A stretch of DNA of 64,000 bases from Candidatus Coatesiibacteriota bacterium (lineage in GTDB: Bacteria; RBG-13-66-14; B26-G2; JAUVZD01): NCBI GenBank assembly GCA_030602715.1, contig JAUVZD010000004.1, forward strand, positions 124,001 to 188,000. Reading direction: 5' to 3'. The notes under the pieces were generated by a model. That model did no database searches. It saw only the letters and a list, made by a program, of their open reading frames with translations, and was not told the DNA's origin. The translations under genes were made by a program, and so were the position numbers. Shown one piece after another: positions 32,445 through 41,920 of this stretch; position 1 is the stretch's first letter, and each line of letters begins with the position of its first letter.

Positions 32445-33545
32445 TTATTGCCCCTTGCTTTGGGTAAGCTCCTTTACCAGGCGGACCAACGCACCGATCA
32501 GCTCGTGGTTGGGCAGCTTCTCCACCACTTCACCACCGGTAAATAACAGACCCATCTTAACTCCGCAAGCGATGCCCGCATCCGCCTCCCGAGCCTCACC
32601 GGGACCGTTGACCTCACAGCCCATCACCGCCACCCGCAGGGGAGCCTGGATTTCGGAGAGCGCCTCCTGCGCCTGGCTGGCGAAAGCCAATATATCCACC
32701 TGACAACGACCACAGGTAGGACAACTTATCAGGTCAACACCGTGCTCCCGAAGCCCAAGCGCCCGAAGTATATCATAACCCGCCCGCACTTCCTCCTCCG
32801 GCGGACCGGTCAGGGAGACACGCACCGAATCGCCCAATCCCTCGGCAAGAAGCAGGGCAAGCCCCACCGCCGAGCGCACCACCCCCGCCCTCCCAAAACC
32901 GGCCTCGGTAATGCCTATGTGCAGGGGATAATCAAACTCCCTGCGGAAGAGCCCATTGGCGGACAAGGTGGTGGAAACTTGGGTGGATTTGATGGACACG
33001 ATAATATCACCAAAGTCCATATCCTCCACAAGGAACAACCTCTGCCGAACGCTCTCCACTAAAGCTTCCGCCGTCGGACCACCGAAGCGGGAGAGAAGCT
33101 CCCTGGAGACGGAGCCGGAGTTTGCCCCCACACGAATATGACAACGGTTATCCTTCGCCGCCCGCACCACCTCCCGCAGGTTCTCGTCGCTTCCGATGTT
33201 GCCGGGATTTATGCGCACCCCACAACAGCCGGCTTTACAAGCCGCTACCGCCAACTTGTGGTGAAAATGCACATCGGCGACTACGGGCAGAGGACTCTTT
33301 GCCACAATCTGCTCAAAGGGCAATAAATCCTCCTGCGAGGGCAGAGCCACCCGCACCAGTTCGCATCCCACGGAAGCCAGCGATTCCAGCTGGGCCAGGG
33401 TTGCGGGAACATCAGCGGTCGCGGTCTTGGTCATTGACTCCACCCAGACCGGCGCTCCGCCGCCCATCTTTCGCCCGGCGACATCTATCTCCCTGCTCTT
33501 GGGCGATTTTTCCAACACAATCTTAGGTGGCATATCTGATGACAT
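32445..33545 (-). CDS. ispG: 4-hydroxy-3-methylbut-2-enyl diphosphate synthase
   Basis: A 366-residue [4Fe-4S] enzyme of the MEP pathway that turns MEcPP into HMBPP. Seen: GGGAPVWVESMTKT near the start, VADVHFHHKLA, GVRINPGNIG, and the cluster cysteines in SCPTCGRCQVD and MGCEVNGPGEA. The start lies 23 bases inside rseP; the ATG at 33533 is an alternative. Electrons usually come from ferredoxin or flavodoxin. Together with dxr it shows that isoprenoids, including those for the UbiA enzyme and UppS, come from the MEP pathway. Confidence 0.95.
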   Translation of the reverse strand: MSSDMPPKIVLEKSPKSREIDVAGRKMGGGAPVWVESMTKTATADVPATLAQLESLASVGCELVRVALPSQEDLLPFEQIVAKSPLPVVADVHFHHKLAVAACKAGCCGVRINPGNIGSDENLREVVRAAKDNRCHIRVGANSGSVSRELLSRFGGPTAEALVESVRQRLFLVEDMDFGDIIVSIKSTQVSTTLSANGLFRREFDYPLHIGITEAGFGRAGVVRSAVGLALLLAEGLGDSVRVSLTGPPEEEVRAGYDILRALGLREHGVDLISCPTCGRCQVDILAFASQAQEALSEIQAPLRVAVMGCEVNGPGEAREADAGIACGVKMGLLFTGGEVVEKLPNHELIGALVRLVKELTQSKGQ

Positions 33546-34866
33546 CCATTATGATGGCAAAACCCATAATTCCCAGCACGATGAACAACCCCACCTGCTG
33601 GAAAACCACACGAAAACTAAAGCTGACCGGACTGCCCTTGATAAGTTCAACAATTGAAAGGAGAATATTTCCACCGTCCAGGACCGGGATGGGCAGTAGA
33701 TTGAGGATGAACAGGAAGATTGAAAGCAGAGCCACATAGCGCAGAAGTGTCTGCCATCCAGCCATAGCCGTCTGCCCGGCGAAATCAGCCATGGTTATGG
33801 GTCCTCCTATGGCCTCCCTTACCGGAATCCTGCCGGTTACAATTTGGTATATACCCACTGCTGTCAGAACCACCACCGCAGTGGTCACCTTTGCGGAAGA
33901 TAACATCACCTGTGGAAAAGGCTCGCTCGCATGTCGCTCCTTCAGCCCGCAGACAAACCCAAAAGAGACAGTCCCACCCTCGCCGGGCGCCTCCATGGTC
34001 AGGGTAAGCTCCTCTGCTCCACGTTGAACGGTCAGTTCCATCTCCCCGGTCTGCCGGGAGAGCAGTTCGCTCATCACCAGATAGTCGGGAGTGGGTTCTC
34101 CGTTGACCGCACTGATGATATCCCCCTTCTCCAGACCGGCTCTATACGCCGCTGAGCCCGGAACCACCATACTGACCACATTACCCTGATAGCCGACGAT
34201 GCCGATTATGGCCACATCGCTTCCATCCACCACCACAGGAGTCACCTGAAAATCCAGCTCCTCTCCGTCCCGTTCCATTGTCAGAGCTATCTCCTCGCCT
34301 GCTGAGGGATATATCTGCGCAACCACATCCACCCAATCATTGATGGGGACGCCGTCCACCTCCACAAAACGGTCCTGGGGCATAAGACCTATCTGACTTG
34401 CCGGCGAGGGCACCTCCTGACCGTCCACGGTAAGGGTCTGGCGCACCTCCCCGACCAACGGTTCGAGGAAATATTCCGTATAGCCCACCAAGCCGACCAC
34501 CACGAAGATTATGTAAGCCAGTATCAGACTCATTAACGGTCCGGCCAATATTACCAGTATGCGCTTCAGTGGACCGACCGAGTAGTAGTCTCCGGGCTTG
34601 GGATTCTTTATCTCCTCCGGGGTGTCCCCCGCCATCTTCACATATCCGCCCAGGGGCACTACGGAGAGCGCATACTCCGTCTCCTTGGGCTTGAACTTTA
34701 GCAAGCGCTTGCCGAAGCCGAGCGAGAAGCGAACCACCCGAATACGCACCAGTTTTGCCACCACCAGGTGACCGAACTCATGGAAGAGTATCAGTATGGT
34801 GATGGTGAATAGAAAAGCCACCAGACTGATCACCAAACGCAGAACTGAGTCCCAAGCAATCGCCAT
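33523..34866 (-). CDS. rseP: RIP metalloprotease, RseP/S2P family
   Basis: A 447-residue inner-membrane zinc protease. The catalytic HEFGH is at 29-33 in the first helix and the second metal motif is NLLPIPVLDGG in a late helix. Two PDZ domains lie between (SQIGLMPQDRFVEVDGVPI; SAAYRAGLEKGDIISAVNG). RseP cuts anti-sigma factors and leftover signal peptides within the membrane. No anti-sigma factor gene is in the window. The order dxr-rseP-ispG is common. Confidence 0.95.
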   Translation of the reverse strand: MAIAWDSVLRLVISLVAFLFTITILILFHEFGHLVVAKLVRIRVVRFSLGFGKRLLKFKPKETEYALSVVPLGGYVKMAGDTPEEIKNPKPGDYYSVGPLKRILVILAGPLMSLILAYIIFVVVGLVGYTEYFLEPLVGEVRQTLTVDGQEVPSPASQIGLMPQDRFVEVDGVPINDWVDVVAQIYPSAGEEIALTMERDGEELDFQVTPVVVDGSDVAIIGIVGYQGNVVSMVVPGSAAYRAGLEKGDIISAVNGEPTPDYLVMSELLSRQTGEMELTVQRGAEELTLTMEAPGEGGTVSFGFVCGLKERHASEPFPQVMLSSAKVTTAVVVLTAVGIYQIVTGRIPVREAIGGPITMADFAGQTAMAGWQTLLRYVALLSIFLFILNLLPIPVLDGGNILLSIVELIKGSPVSFSFRVVFQQVGLFIVLGIMGFAIIMDVIRYAT

Positions 34867-34899
34867 CTATCCCTATCTCCAATCAATCTTCAAGCTCGT

Positions 34900-36072
34900 T
34901 TATACCTTCTCGCGTTCCAACACCCCGACCGCACCCCGGGCTACCTCTCTGGCCTCAAAATCAGCCGCCAACACCTCATCTATGTTCTCTGCGGAGCCGG
35001 CATCCAGGATGCCCAGGGTATCCTCCACCGCCTGGCTGATGGCGTTAAAGGAAATCTTGCCCGCCAAGAAGGCTTCCACCGCCACCTCGTTAGCCCCATT
35101 GAGCACCACCGGTGCGGTCCCCCCAGTCTCCACCGCCCGACGAGCCAGACCCAGAGCCGGGAAAGCCACCTCATCGGGGGGGAAGAACTGAAGACTACTT
35201 ACCTCCAGCAGATTGAGCGGCTCTATCGGCGAGGTGGTCCTCTGGGGATAGGTAAGCGCATACTGCACCGGCAGAGCCATATCCGGCACCGCCAGCTGGG
35301 CGAGAAGCGAGCCGTCGGCGAACTCCACCAGGGAATGAACCAGGCTCTGGGGGTGGACCACCACATCAATCCTATCTTGGGGAAGTCCAAAGAGCCAGCA
35401 GGCTTCTATCACCTCTAAACCCTTATTCATCAGGGTGGCGGAATCTACGGTAATCTTATCCCCCATGTTCCATTTGGGGTGCTTCAGGGCTTCTTCGGGG
35501 GTAACCTTCTCCAGCTGTGCCCGGCTGTAGCCCAGGAAGGGTCCTCCCGAAGCGGTCAGCACTATCCGTTCAACCTCCTCCCGGCGGTGTCCTGCAAGGC
35601 ATTGAGCTATCGCCGAATGCTCGGAATCCACCGGGATGATCTCCGCTCCACTCTTCTTTGCCTCCTCCATCACCAACCCCCCAGCCATCACCAGGGTCTC
35701 CTTGTTTGCCAGGGCAATCCGCTTACCGCACTTGATTGCAGTCATTGTGGGCAGAAGCCCGGCGGAGCCGACGATGGCGCTGACCACGATATCCGCCTGA
35801 GGATGGCTCGCCACCTCATCCAGCCCCTCTCCACCGACAGCCACTTTAATATCAGTGTCTTCCAGGGCGTGGGTCAGCTTCTCAACGACTTCCGGATAAG
35901 CGGTTGCCACCAAGCGGGGCTTCACCTGTTGCGCTTGCTTGGCAAGCTCCTCCCAGTTGCGACCTCCAGACAGAGCCACCACCCGGTATTCTTCTCCCAA
36001 CCAGGATACCACTCGCAGGGTGGTGCGACCGATGGAGCCGGTAGAGCCTAATATAGCAATCCCGCAAGCCAT
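34900..36072 (-). CDS. dxr: 1-deoxy-D-xylulose 5-phosphate reductoisomerase
   Basis: A 390-residue NADPH enzyme making MEP, the second step of the MEP pathway. Seen: NADPH loop AILGSTGSIGRTTL, ALANKETLVMAGG, PVDSEHSAIAQCL with metal ligand Asp, GGPFLGYSRAQL and TVDSATLMNKGLEVIEACWLF (split here). Start ATG lies 25 bases inside the end of cdsA. Confidence 0.97.
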   Translation of the reverse strand: MACGIAILGSTGSIGRTTLRVVSWLGEEYRVVALSGGRNWEELAKQAQQVKPRLVATAYPEVVEKLTHALEDTDIKVAVGGEGLDEVASHPQADIVVSAIVGSAGLLPTMTAIKCGKRIALANKETLVMAGGLVMEEAKKSGAEIIPVDSEHSAIAQCLAGHRREEVERIVLTASGGPFLGYSRAQLEKVTPEEALKHPKWNMGDKITVDSATLMNKGLEVIEACWLFGLPQDRIDVVVHPQSLVHSLVEFADGSLLAQLAVPDMALPVQYALTYPQRTTSPIEPLNLLEVSSLQFFPPDEVAFPALGLARRAVETGGTAPVVLNGANEVAVEAFLAGKISFNAISQAVEDTLGILDAGSAENIDEVLAADFEAREVARGAVGVLEREKV

Positions 36073-36896
36073 GACGGTGGATGTTTATAGAGTAACATCA
36101 AATAGAAGAATATCGGCGCAGCGACCATTATTGAATCAAAGCGGTCCAGGAGACCCCCATGCCCGGGCAGAAATGTGCCGCTGTCCTTGACCTGAGCGTC
36201 TCTTTTAATCGCCGACTCAATAAAATCACCGAACATACCCCCGACAGTGACCAGCGACCCGATAGCCAAAGACCAGAGCAAACCGGGCCACCGCTCCACA
36301 CCCATAAAGAAGTAGAAGGAACCCACGCTTGCCCACATCCCTCCCAAAAGACCTCCCAGTGCGCCCTCCCACGATTTCTTCGGGCTGACGGAGGGGGCTA
36401 TCTTATGCTTTCCCAGAAAACGACCCACACCATAGGCGGCTACATCCGAAGCCCAGACGGTCAGGAAGAGCACCACCAGCAGACGATTTCCATACTCCAG
36501 ATTGCGGATGAGCACCAGGTGACTGAAGAACCAGGCGACATAGAAGATGCACAAGATGGTGGCTCCGCTTGAGCCGATGAAGTCCTTGGGACCGTCACGG
36601 AACAGGTGCCAGACCACTGTAAACATAAATATGAAACCCAATATATATAGAATAATCCCTTTATCGCTGTGGACGCCGGTCAGATAAATAGTTATGAGCA
36701 GAATTATAGAAGCTGTGATGGTTACATACTCCGAAGGTTTAATTCCCCGTTTGACCATCATATTGTTGAACTCCATAACTCCGACGACGACCATCAACAA
36801 CACCAGAGCCAGGGTGTGGATGGGCTCGCCGAAGGCGATTATAGCCACAATAATAGGCACCCAGAGGATGGATATTATCAAGCGGGTGCGGAACAA
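36048..36896 (-). CDS. cdsA: Phosphatidate cytidylyltransferase
   Basis: A 282-residue membrane enzyme forming CDP-diacylglycerol. Eight or so helices are visible. The C-terminal signature is intact: GDFIESAIKRDAQVKDSG followed by PGHGGLLDRFDS. SPKKSWEGALGG is also typical. It probably starts at TTG (36896). It lies between uppS and dxr as in many bacteria. Confidence 0.95.
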   Translation of the reverse strand: MFRTRLIISILWVPIIVAIIAFGEPIHTLALVLLMVVVGVMEFNNMMVKRGIKPSEYVTITASIILLITIYLTGVHSDKGIILYILGFIFMFTVVWHLFRDGPKDFIGSSGATILCIFYVAWFFSHLVLIRNLEYGNRLLVVLFLTVWASDVAAYGVGRFLGKHKIAPSVSPKKSWEGALGGLLGGMWASVGSFYFFMGVERWPGLLWSLAIGSLVTVGGMFGDFIESAIKRDAQVKDSGTFLPGHGGLLDRFDSIMVAAPIFFYLMLLYKHPPSWLAGLLY

Positions 36897-36913
36897 TTGT
36901 ATCCTCCTACCTC

Positions 36914-37678
36914 TCAGTCCTTTCCCAGCCCGCCGAAACGGCGTTCTCGGCTCTGAAACTCAATGACCGCCTCATAAAGGTCCCTCCGGGCGAAGTCCGG
37001 CCACAGGGTGGGGGTGATATATATCTCGCTGTAAGCCACCTGCCATATGAGGAAATTGCTGATGCGCATCTCCCCGCTGGTGCGGATGAGCAGATCCGGG
37101 TCGGGAATGCCGTCGGTGTAAAGATACCTGTGGAAATTCTCCTCATTGACCTCTTTCGGTTCTACCCCCGCATCCATCATTCGCCTCACCGCTTCCAATA
37201 TCTCCGTCCGTCCTCCGTAGGAGAGAGCCATGGTGAGCAGTAGTTCGTCTCCGTCCTTGGTGGCTTCTTTGGTTTGGGCTACCTCCTCCTGAGTAGAGGT
37301 GGGAAGGTCCTCCAGCCGACCGATGGCATTAAGGCGGATTCCCTCGGCGATCATCTCCTTTTTCTCCTTGCGCAGAAAACCCTCCAGAAGCTTCATCAGC
37401 GCACTTATCTCCTCTTTCGGTCGGCTCCAATTCTCCACCGAGAAGGCGTAGAGAGTGAGGTAGCGGATATCCAGCTCCCGGCAGGCTTTCACCGCATTGC
37501 GCACCGCATCAGCGCCCTGGCGATGCCCGAATATGCGGCGCAGGTTACGCTTGCGAGCCCAACGCCCGTTTCCATCCATAATAATAGCTACATGGTTGGG
37601 CACATAATCCCTATCCACCAGCTCAAGAAGCTGAGCCTCGCTCAAGCGCTCCAATTCCTCTTTTGATGGAGTCACCAC
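36914..37678 (-). CDS. uppS: Undecaprenyl diphosphate synthase (cis-prenyltransferase)
   Basis: A 254-residue cytosolic enzyme that builds the C55 carrier lipid. Seen: VAIIMDGNGRWARKRN, GHRQGADAVRNAV, LTLYAFSVENWSRP, and the C-terminal PDLLIRTSGEMRISNFL and RRFGGLG. It starts at GTG; two GTG codons stand side by side, and either may be used. The 103 bases upstream, to frr, are AT-rich; I see no clear promoter there. Confidence 0.96.
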   Translation of the reverse strand: MVTPSKEELERLSEAQLLELVDRDYVPNHVAIIMDGNGRWARKRNLRRIFGHRQGADAVRNAVKACRELDIRYLTLYAFSVENWSRPKEEISALMKLLEGFLRKEKKEMIAEGIRLNAIGRLEDLPTSTQEEVAQTKEATKDGDELLLTMALSYGGRTEILEAVRRMMDAGVEPKEVNEENFHRYLYTDGIPDPDLLIRTSGEMRISNFLIWQVAYSEIYITPTLWPDFARRDLYEAVIEFQSRERRFGGLGKD

Positions 37679-37781
37679 TTTCCCTCACTCAATCTTTCTT
37701 TCCAACAATAAATCCAAATGCCAGCAAAAATGAAATGACTAAAACATAAAATTATCGCTCAATGCAAACAAAAAATTCCAG

Positions 37782-38345
37782 CTACACATTCATTATCTCC
37801 TCGGTCTTCTCCTTTGCCATCTCATCCAGAATCTGGATGTATTTATCGGTCAGCTTCTGAACATCATCCTGACCCCCCCTCCACTGGTCCTCGGAGATGA
37901 CCTTATCCTTCTCCAAAGCCTTGATCTTCTTGTTAGCCTCCCCCCGATTGCGGCGGATGGAGACCCTCCCCTCCTCGGTCAGCTTTGCCACCAGCTTGGA
38001 GAGCTCCTTCCGTCTCTCCTCGGTCAGGCGGGGTATGGGAATGCGGATGAAGGTGCCGTCGTTTGCGGGGTTCAAACCTAAATCGGACTTGAGAATAGCC
38101 TTCTCCACATTGCCGATAAGGGAGCGGTCCCAGGGCTGAACCACCAGAAGGCGCGGCTCAGGAGCGGTGACGGAGGCTATCTGGTTAAGGGGACTGGTGG
38201 AGCCGTAACACTCCACATAGATATTATCCAACAGGGCAACGGAAGCAATCCCGGTGCGCAGAGACGTAAACTCCCGCTGGGTAGCGTTAACCGCCTTCTT
38301 CATGTCCTCCTCAGCCTCATCCAAAATTTTCTTTATCTCTTCCAT
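37782..38345 (-). CDS. frr: Ribosome recycling factor
   Basis: A 187-residue RRF that splits post-termination ribosomes with EF-G. Family motifs: SLRTGIASVALLDNIYVECYG, LNQIASVTAPEPRLLVVQPWD, DLGLNPANDGTFIRIPIP, LTEERRKEL. Its ATG comes one base after the pyrH stop (TGAGATG). Order rpsB-tsf-pyrH-frr is the classical one. Confidence 0.97.
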   Translation of the reverse strand: MEEIKKILDEAEEDMKKAVNATQREFTSLRTGIASVALLDNIYVECYGSTSPLNQIASVTAPEPRLLVVQPWDRSLIGNVEKAILKSDLGLNPANDGTFIRIPIPRLTEERRKELSKLVAKLTEEGRVSIRRNRGEANKKIKALEKDKVISEDQWRGGQDDVQKLTDKYIQILDEMAKEKTEEIMNV

Positions 38346-38346
38346 C

Positions 38347-39072
38347 TCACTCCTCCCTGATAATGGAGCCCACCTCCTCTCCTTTTGCTATGTTCAACAT
38401 CGCATCCTCAACAACCGATTTGAAGATGATGATGGGCAGGTTACCCTCCCTGGCCAGGCTGACTGCTGTTATGTCCATAACTCCCAGGTTGCGGGCAATT
38501 ACCTCCTCATAACCGATGTGGGCAAAAAACTCCGCCTCCGGGTCTTTTTGGGGATCTGCCGAGTATATCCCGTCAACTTTGGTCCCCTTCAGCAGGGCGC
38601 CTGCGGAGAGCTCCCGGGCTCGGAGGACGGCGGCGGTGTCGGTGGTGAAGTAGGGACTGCCGGTCCCACCGCTCATTATCACCACCCGCCCCTCCTCCAG
38701 GGCTTCCCTTGCAGTCATAGGGTAATATTCGGCGACCACCCCTCCGACGGGAACTGCGCTGTAAAGGACTGCGCAAATTCCCTCACGCCTCAGAGCTTCC
38801 CGGAAGACCAAGCCGTTTATCACCGTGGCTATCATCCCCGCCTGGTCCGCCGCCACCCGCTCCATGCCAAAAGGCGTCATCTGCCGTCCACGGAGGATAT
38901 TTCCCCCTCCCAATACCAGCCCCAGACCGACCCCGGATGAGACCAGCTTGCCTATCTCGGCGACTATGAAATCCACGGCTTGGGCATCAAAGCCCACACC
39001 ATCCTCCCCGCCCAGCACCTCTCCGGAGAGCTTCAATATCAAGCGTTCGTAGCGTAGTTTTTTTGAGGACAC
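38347..39072 (-). CDS. pyrH: UMP kinase
   Basis: A 241-residue amino-acid-kinase-fold enzyme phosphorylating UMP. Seen: RLILKLSGEVLGG at the start, VLGGGNILRGRQ, AVVMSGGTG-like VVIMSGGTGSPYFTTDTAAVLRA (split), and KGTKVDGIYSADPQKDP. It probably starts at GTG. It lies 20 bases after tsf. Confidence 0.96.
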   Translation of the reverse strand: MSSKKLRYERLILKLSGEVLGGEDGVGFDAQAVDFIVAEIGKLVSSGVGLGLVLGGGNILRGRQMTPFGMERVAADQAGMIATVINGLVFREALRREGICAVLYSAVPVGGVVAEYYPMTAREALEEGRVVIMSGGTGSPYFTTDTAAVLRARELSAGALLKGTKVDGIYSADPQKDPEAEFFAHIGYEEVIARNLGVMDITAVSLAREGNLPIIIFKSVVEDAMLNIAKGEEVGSIIREE

Positions 39073-39092
39073 CTCTCCCTGCGTCTTCCCAT

Positions 39093-39689
39093 CTACTCCT
39101 CACCCATTTTGTAGCGGGTGAAGCGGTTAATGACGATATTCTCACCAAATTTTATAATGTATTCCTTCGTGTGTTCTTCAACCGTTTTATCGTTGTCTTT
39201 GATAAACGGCTGTTCCAGAAGGCATAAACCCGCCAGATGCTTGTCCAGCTTGCCCTGGACTATCTTCTCAACGATGTTGTCCGGCTTTCCGGAGGAGCGA
39301 GCCTGCTCTAAAAATATGCGCCGCTCATCCTCAATGAACTGCTCAGGAATATCCTCTCTGCGGACGAAAAGCGGAGCGGATGCAGCCACCTGCATGGCGA
39401 TGTCCTTTGCCAGCTCTCTAAACTCCGGGGTGCGAGCTACAAAGTCCGTCTCGCAGTTGACCTCAACCATAACGCCCAGTTTACTCCCCGGATGAATATA
39501 AGAGATTATCAAACCCTCGCCGGTTGCCTTTCCCTCACGCTTGGTGGCGGCGGCCAATCCCTTCACCCGCAGATACTCAATTGCCGCCTCCATATCCCCG
39601 CCGTTCTCCTGCAGGGCTCTCTTGCAGTCCATCATTCCCACGCCGGTCTTCTTACGCAGTTCCTGAACCATCTGTGCGGTAATTTCCAT
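39093..39689 (-). CDS. tsf: Elongation factor Ts
   Basis: A 198-residue nucleotide exchange factor for EF-Tu. Seen: LRKKTGVGMMDCKRAL, YLRVKGLAAATKR, YIHPGSKLGVMVEVNCETDFVART (key TDFVART) and FIKDNDKTVEE. It is short compared with E. coli EF-Ts (283) and lacks part of the second core domain, as in many other bacteria. Start at the ATG at 39689, not at the TTG just before it. Confidence 0.96.
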   Translation of the reverse strand: MEITAQMVQELRKKTGVGMMDCKRALQENGGDMEAAIEYLRVKGLAAATKREGKATGEGLIISYIHPGSKLGVMVEVNCETDFVARTPEFRELAKDIAMQVAASAPLFVRREDIPEQFIEDERRIFLEQARSSGKPDNIVEKIVQGKLDKHLAGLCLLEQPFIKDNDKTVEEHTKEYIIKFGENIVINRFTRYKMGEE

Positions 39690-39751
39690 CAAAAACCCTT
39701 TCTATCACCAATAAGCAAAATTCTTCAGCAGAAAATCCGGCTTTCGCCGTT

Positions 39752-40534
39752 CTAAGCGCCGGCTTCCGCTTCCTCTTTCTCCACCGGGACTTCAGATGCC
39801 GCCTCCTCGGGACTCATAGCCACCTTGGCACCTGCAGAAATTCCCTCATCCACCATCCCCTTTCCCTCAAGGACCGCATCGGCGATGTATTCGGTAATTA
39901 TGCGAATAGCACGAATTGCGTCGTCATTGCCGGGTATGATGTAGTCAATATTGTCCGGGTCGCAGTTGGTGTCCACTATTGCCACAATGGGGATACCCAA
40001 TTTGGACGCCTCCCGGGCGGCGATCCTCTCCTTTTTGGGGTCAATGATGAAGGCAATCTGTGGAATCTGCCGCATATCCTGTATTCCGGTCAGGGTGCGT
40101 TTTAGCTTAGCCAGATCCTTGCGCATCTGCATCACTTCCTTGCGGGGAAACTCCTCCATCTTCCCCTCCTCCTCCATCTCCATCAACTCCTCCATACGGG
40201 TCACATTCTTACGGATGGTGAAGAAGTTGGTCAGCATACCTCCCAGCCAGCGGAAGTTGACGTGGAACATGCCACAACGTTCAGCCTCCTCCAAAACCGT
40301 CTGCTGAGCCTGTTTTTTGGTGCCCACAAAGAGCACCCGACCTCCGTCAGCCACCGTATCCCGGACGAAGCCGTAAGCCTCCTCCAGAAGCCGTATGGTC
40401 TTGGAGAGGTCAATGATGTAGATGCCATTGCTCTCCCCGAAGATATAGGGCTTCATCTTGGGATTCCAGCGCCGAGTTTGATGACCGAAGTGCACCCCGG
40501 CCTCAAGCAACTGTTTCATGGTGATACCTGACAA
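39752..40534 (-). CDS. rpsB: Ribosomal protein uS2
   Basis: A 260-residue 30S protein. The start [22 protein letters not shown]-type signature is clear ([18 protein letters not shown]). I place the start at the TTG at 40534, eight bases after GGAGG, giving (M)SGITMKQLL as in other bacteria; the GTG three codons earlier would overlap the ribosome site. Other motifs: [43 protein letters not shown] short acidic tail follows. Confidence 0.97.
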   Translation of the reverse strand: MSGITMKQLLEAGVHFGHQTRRWNPKMKPYIFGESNGIYIIDLSKTIRLLEEAYGFVRDTVADGGRVLFVGTKKQAQQTVLEEAERCGMFHVNFRWLGGMLTNFFTIRKNVTRMEELMEMEEEGKMEEFPRKEVMQMRKDLAKLKRTLTGIQDMRQIPQIAFIIDPKKERIAAREASKLGIPIVAIVDTNCDPDNIDYIIPGNDDAIRAIRIITEYIADAVLEGKGMVDEGISAGAKVAMSPEEAASEVPVEKEEAEAGA

Positions 40535-40562
40535 ACGATTCACCTCCTGCTTTCAGAAACAT

Positions 40563-40643
40563 TCACCAGGTGAGTTGCCACATTAACAAGTGCTTCTCAC
40601 CTTCGTCCTGAAAGCCGATATTGGTTGAGAAGGAAATAAGCAT
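40563..40643 (-). CDS. Candidate 26-codon leader peptide of rpsB
   Basis: Within the 160-base leader between the rpsB promoter and gene lies an ATG with TAGGAG six bases upstream. It opens a frame MLISFSTNIGF... of 26 codons that ends in TGA 28 bases before the rpsB start. It is too short to judge by composition. It may be a regulatory leader peptide or chance. Confidence 0.4.
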   Translation of the reverse strand: MLISFSTNIGFQDEGEKHLLMWQLTW

Positions 40644-40703
40644 AAACAACTCCTATTCTTCCCCACTGAACTTTTTTCGGTAGGGAAGCAGGCAAATCTT
40701 GCG

Positions 40704-40732
40704 ATTGTAATCCAAATGCGCCCACAAGTCAA
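40704..40732 (-). promoter_or_regulatory. Sigma-70-type promoter of rpsB-tsf-pyrH operon
   Basis: Read leftward: TTGACT at 40732-40727, 17-base spacer, TACAAT at 40709-40704; five of six matches in each box. It gives an rpsB leader of about 160 bases. Confidence 0.8.
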
Positions 40733-40771
40733 GCCAATTCCCCAACCGAATTTATCTCCCGCTTCTTCCAT

Positions 40772-40805
40772 AAAAAACTTTGAAAGGAGGAGCTTTCGCT
40801 CCTCC
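40772..40805 (-). terminator. Intrinsic terminator of rplM-rpsI operon
   Basis: Read leftward: GGAGGAGC-GAAA-GCTCCTCC (8-bp stem, GNRA-type loop), then TTTCAAAG and a run of six T. It stands 40 bases after the rpsI stop and before the rpsB promoter. Confidence 0.8.
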
Positions 40806-40844
40806 CTGATGCAAACCATCAGCGCCCAAGCGCCAGGCTTCTGC

Positions 40845-41240
40845 CTAACGCTTGGAGAACTGGAAGCGAGCTCGCGCCCCCCGCTGTCCATATTTCTTGC
40901 GTTCCTTCATCCGGGGGTCGCGGGTTAGAAGACCGCCTTTGCGTAATATCCCTTTGAACTCCTCCTTGACCGATACTAATGCCCGGGCAATACCCAGGCG
41001 GGCAGCTTCAGCCTGTCCCAAGACTCCCCCACCGCGCACATTCACAATCACATCAAACTGCCCCGCGGTCCCGGTGACCTCAAAGGGCTGGAGGACGTTA
41101 CGCCGCAGATAGACATCGGTGAAGTAACTTTCAAAGGGGCGCTTGTTAACCACCACCTTGCTTCCATCACCCGGCTTAAGCCACACCCGGGCTACTGCGG
41201 TCTTGCGCCTTCCCGTCGCCCTATATATAGTTGTTGCCAC
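40845..41240 (-). CDS. rpsI: Ribosomal protein uS9
   Basis: A 131-residue 30S protein whose C-terminal arm reaches the P site. Seen: [19 protein letters not shown] near the start, [14 protein letters not shown], and the arm [20 protein letters not shown] ending in KR. It starts at GTG with AAGGAGGG upstream. It is normally next to rplM; here a membrane protein gene lies between. Confidence 0.97.
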   Translation of the reverse strand: MATTIYRATGRRKTAVARVWLKPGDGSKVVVNKRPFESYFTDVYLRRNVLQPFEVTGTAGQFDVIVNVRGGGVLGQAEAARLGIARALVSVKEEFKGILRKGGLLTRDPRMKERKKYGQRGARARFQFSKR

Positions 41241-41296
41241 CGATTACCCTCCTTAAAAAACAATCTACAAGACTTTGCCAATCCTCCACCGCTCAC

Positions 41297-41908
41297 TCAA
41301 TGAGGCTTGGGTTTGGCGAGAACCAGCACATTGAGCGAGTAAAGTGACAATCCCAGAAGTATATAGTCCAGATAGACCTTCAAATATACGATACCAATTA
41401 TGGAGTAGAAAAACCCTGCCAGAACCAGAAGCCAATGCCAGACTCTGTTGGTTTGGGGCATTGCCACTAGGAAGAACGACAACACCACCAGCAAAGTGGG
41501 GCAGGGGATGAAGCCCATAGGAGAGGACCACAGCGCCGAAATATACGAACCCACAAAATAGGGATAGTAGAAGCCGGCTAAGCCCCCAACTATGGCGATG
41601 ATTATATTATATTTTGGTCTCCCTTGTAAAGAAAGTTCCATCTTGCGGGCGAAAAGCTCGTATACGCCCACAACCGCCAGCAGAGCAAACACAATTCCGT
41701 TGAAGAGGTTTGCGTGCAGCCAAGCGGAGAGGGAAACCCCAGCCAGAAGGAGGAGCAAATAGAGCCGGATCACATAACCGATGCGCTCCCGCAGAATTGC
41801 CCAGGCGATGACCACCGCCAACAGCAAGCCGTGCTGAATGGGCGCAATGTGGGCATAATCATCGGCTATCTGGGCAAGATTACAATATATCCACTGAAAA
41901 TCCAACAT
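41297..41908 (-). CDS. Membrane protein, DUF6064-like, inserted between rplM and rpsI
   Basis: A 203-residue protein with about seven hydrophobic helices. The segment GFIPCPTLLVVLSFFLVAM and the end SLYSLNVLVLAKPKPH recall DUF6064 membrane proteins, whose function is unknown. It lies 12 bases after rplM and 56 bases before rpsI in the same direction, so it must be co-transcribed with both. These two ribosomal genes are adjacent in most bacteria. Confidence 0.7.
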   Translation of the reverse strand: MLDFQWIYCNLAQIADDYAHIAPIQHGLLLAVVIAWAILRERIGYVIRLYLLLLLAGVSLSAWLHANLFNGIVFALLAVVGVYELFARKMELSLQGRPKYNIIIAIVGGLAGFYYPYFVGSYISALWSSPMGFIPCPTLLVVLSFFLVAMPQTNRVWHWLLVLAGFFYSIIGIVYLKVYLDYILLGLSLYSLNVLVLAKPKPH

Positions 41909-41920
41909 CCGCTGTCTTCT

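Noticed and set aside
40583-40891. 102-codon leftward frame between rpsI and rpsB
   Set aside because: It overlaps rpsI, runs through the terminator and the rpsB promoter, and matches no family.
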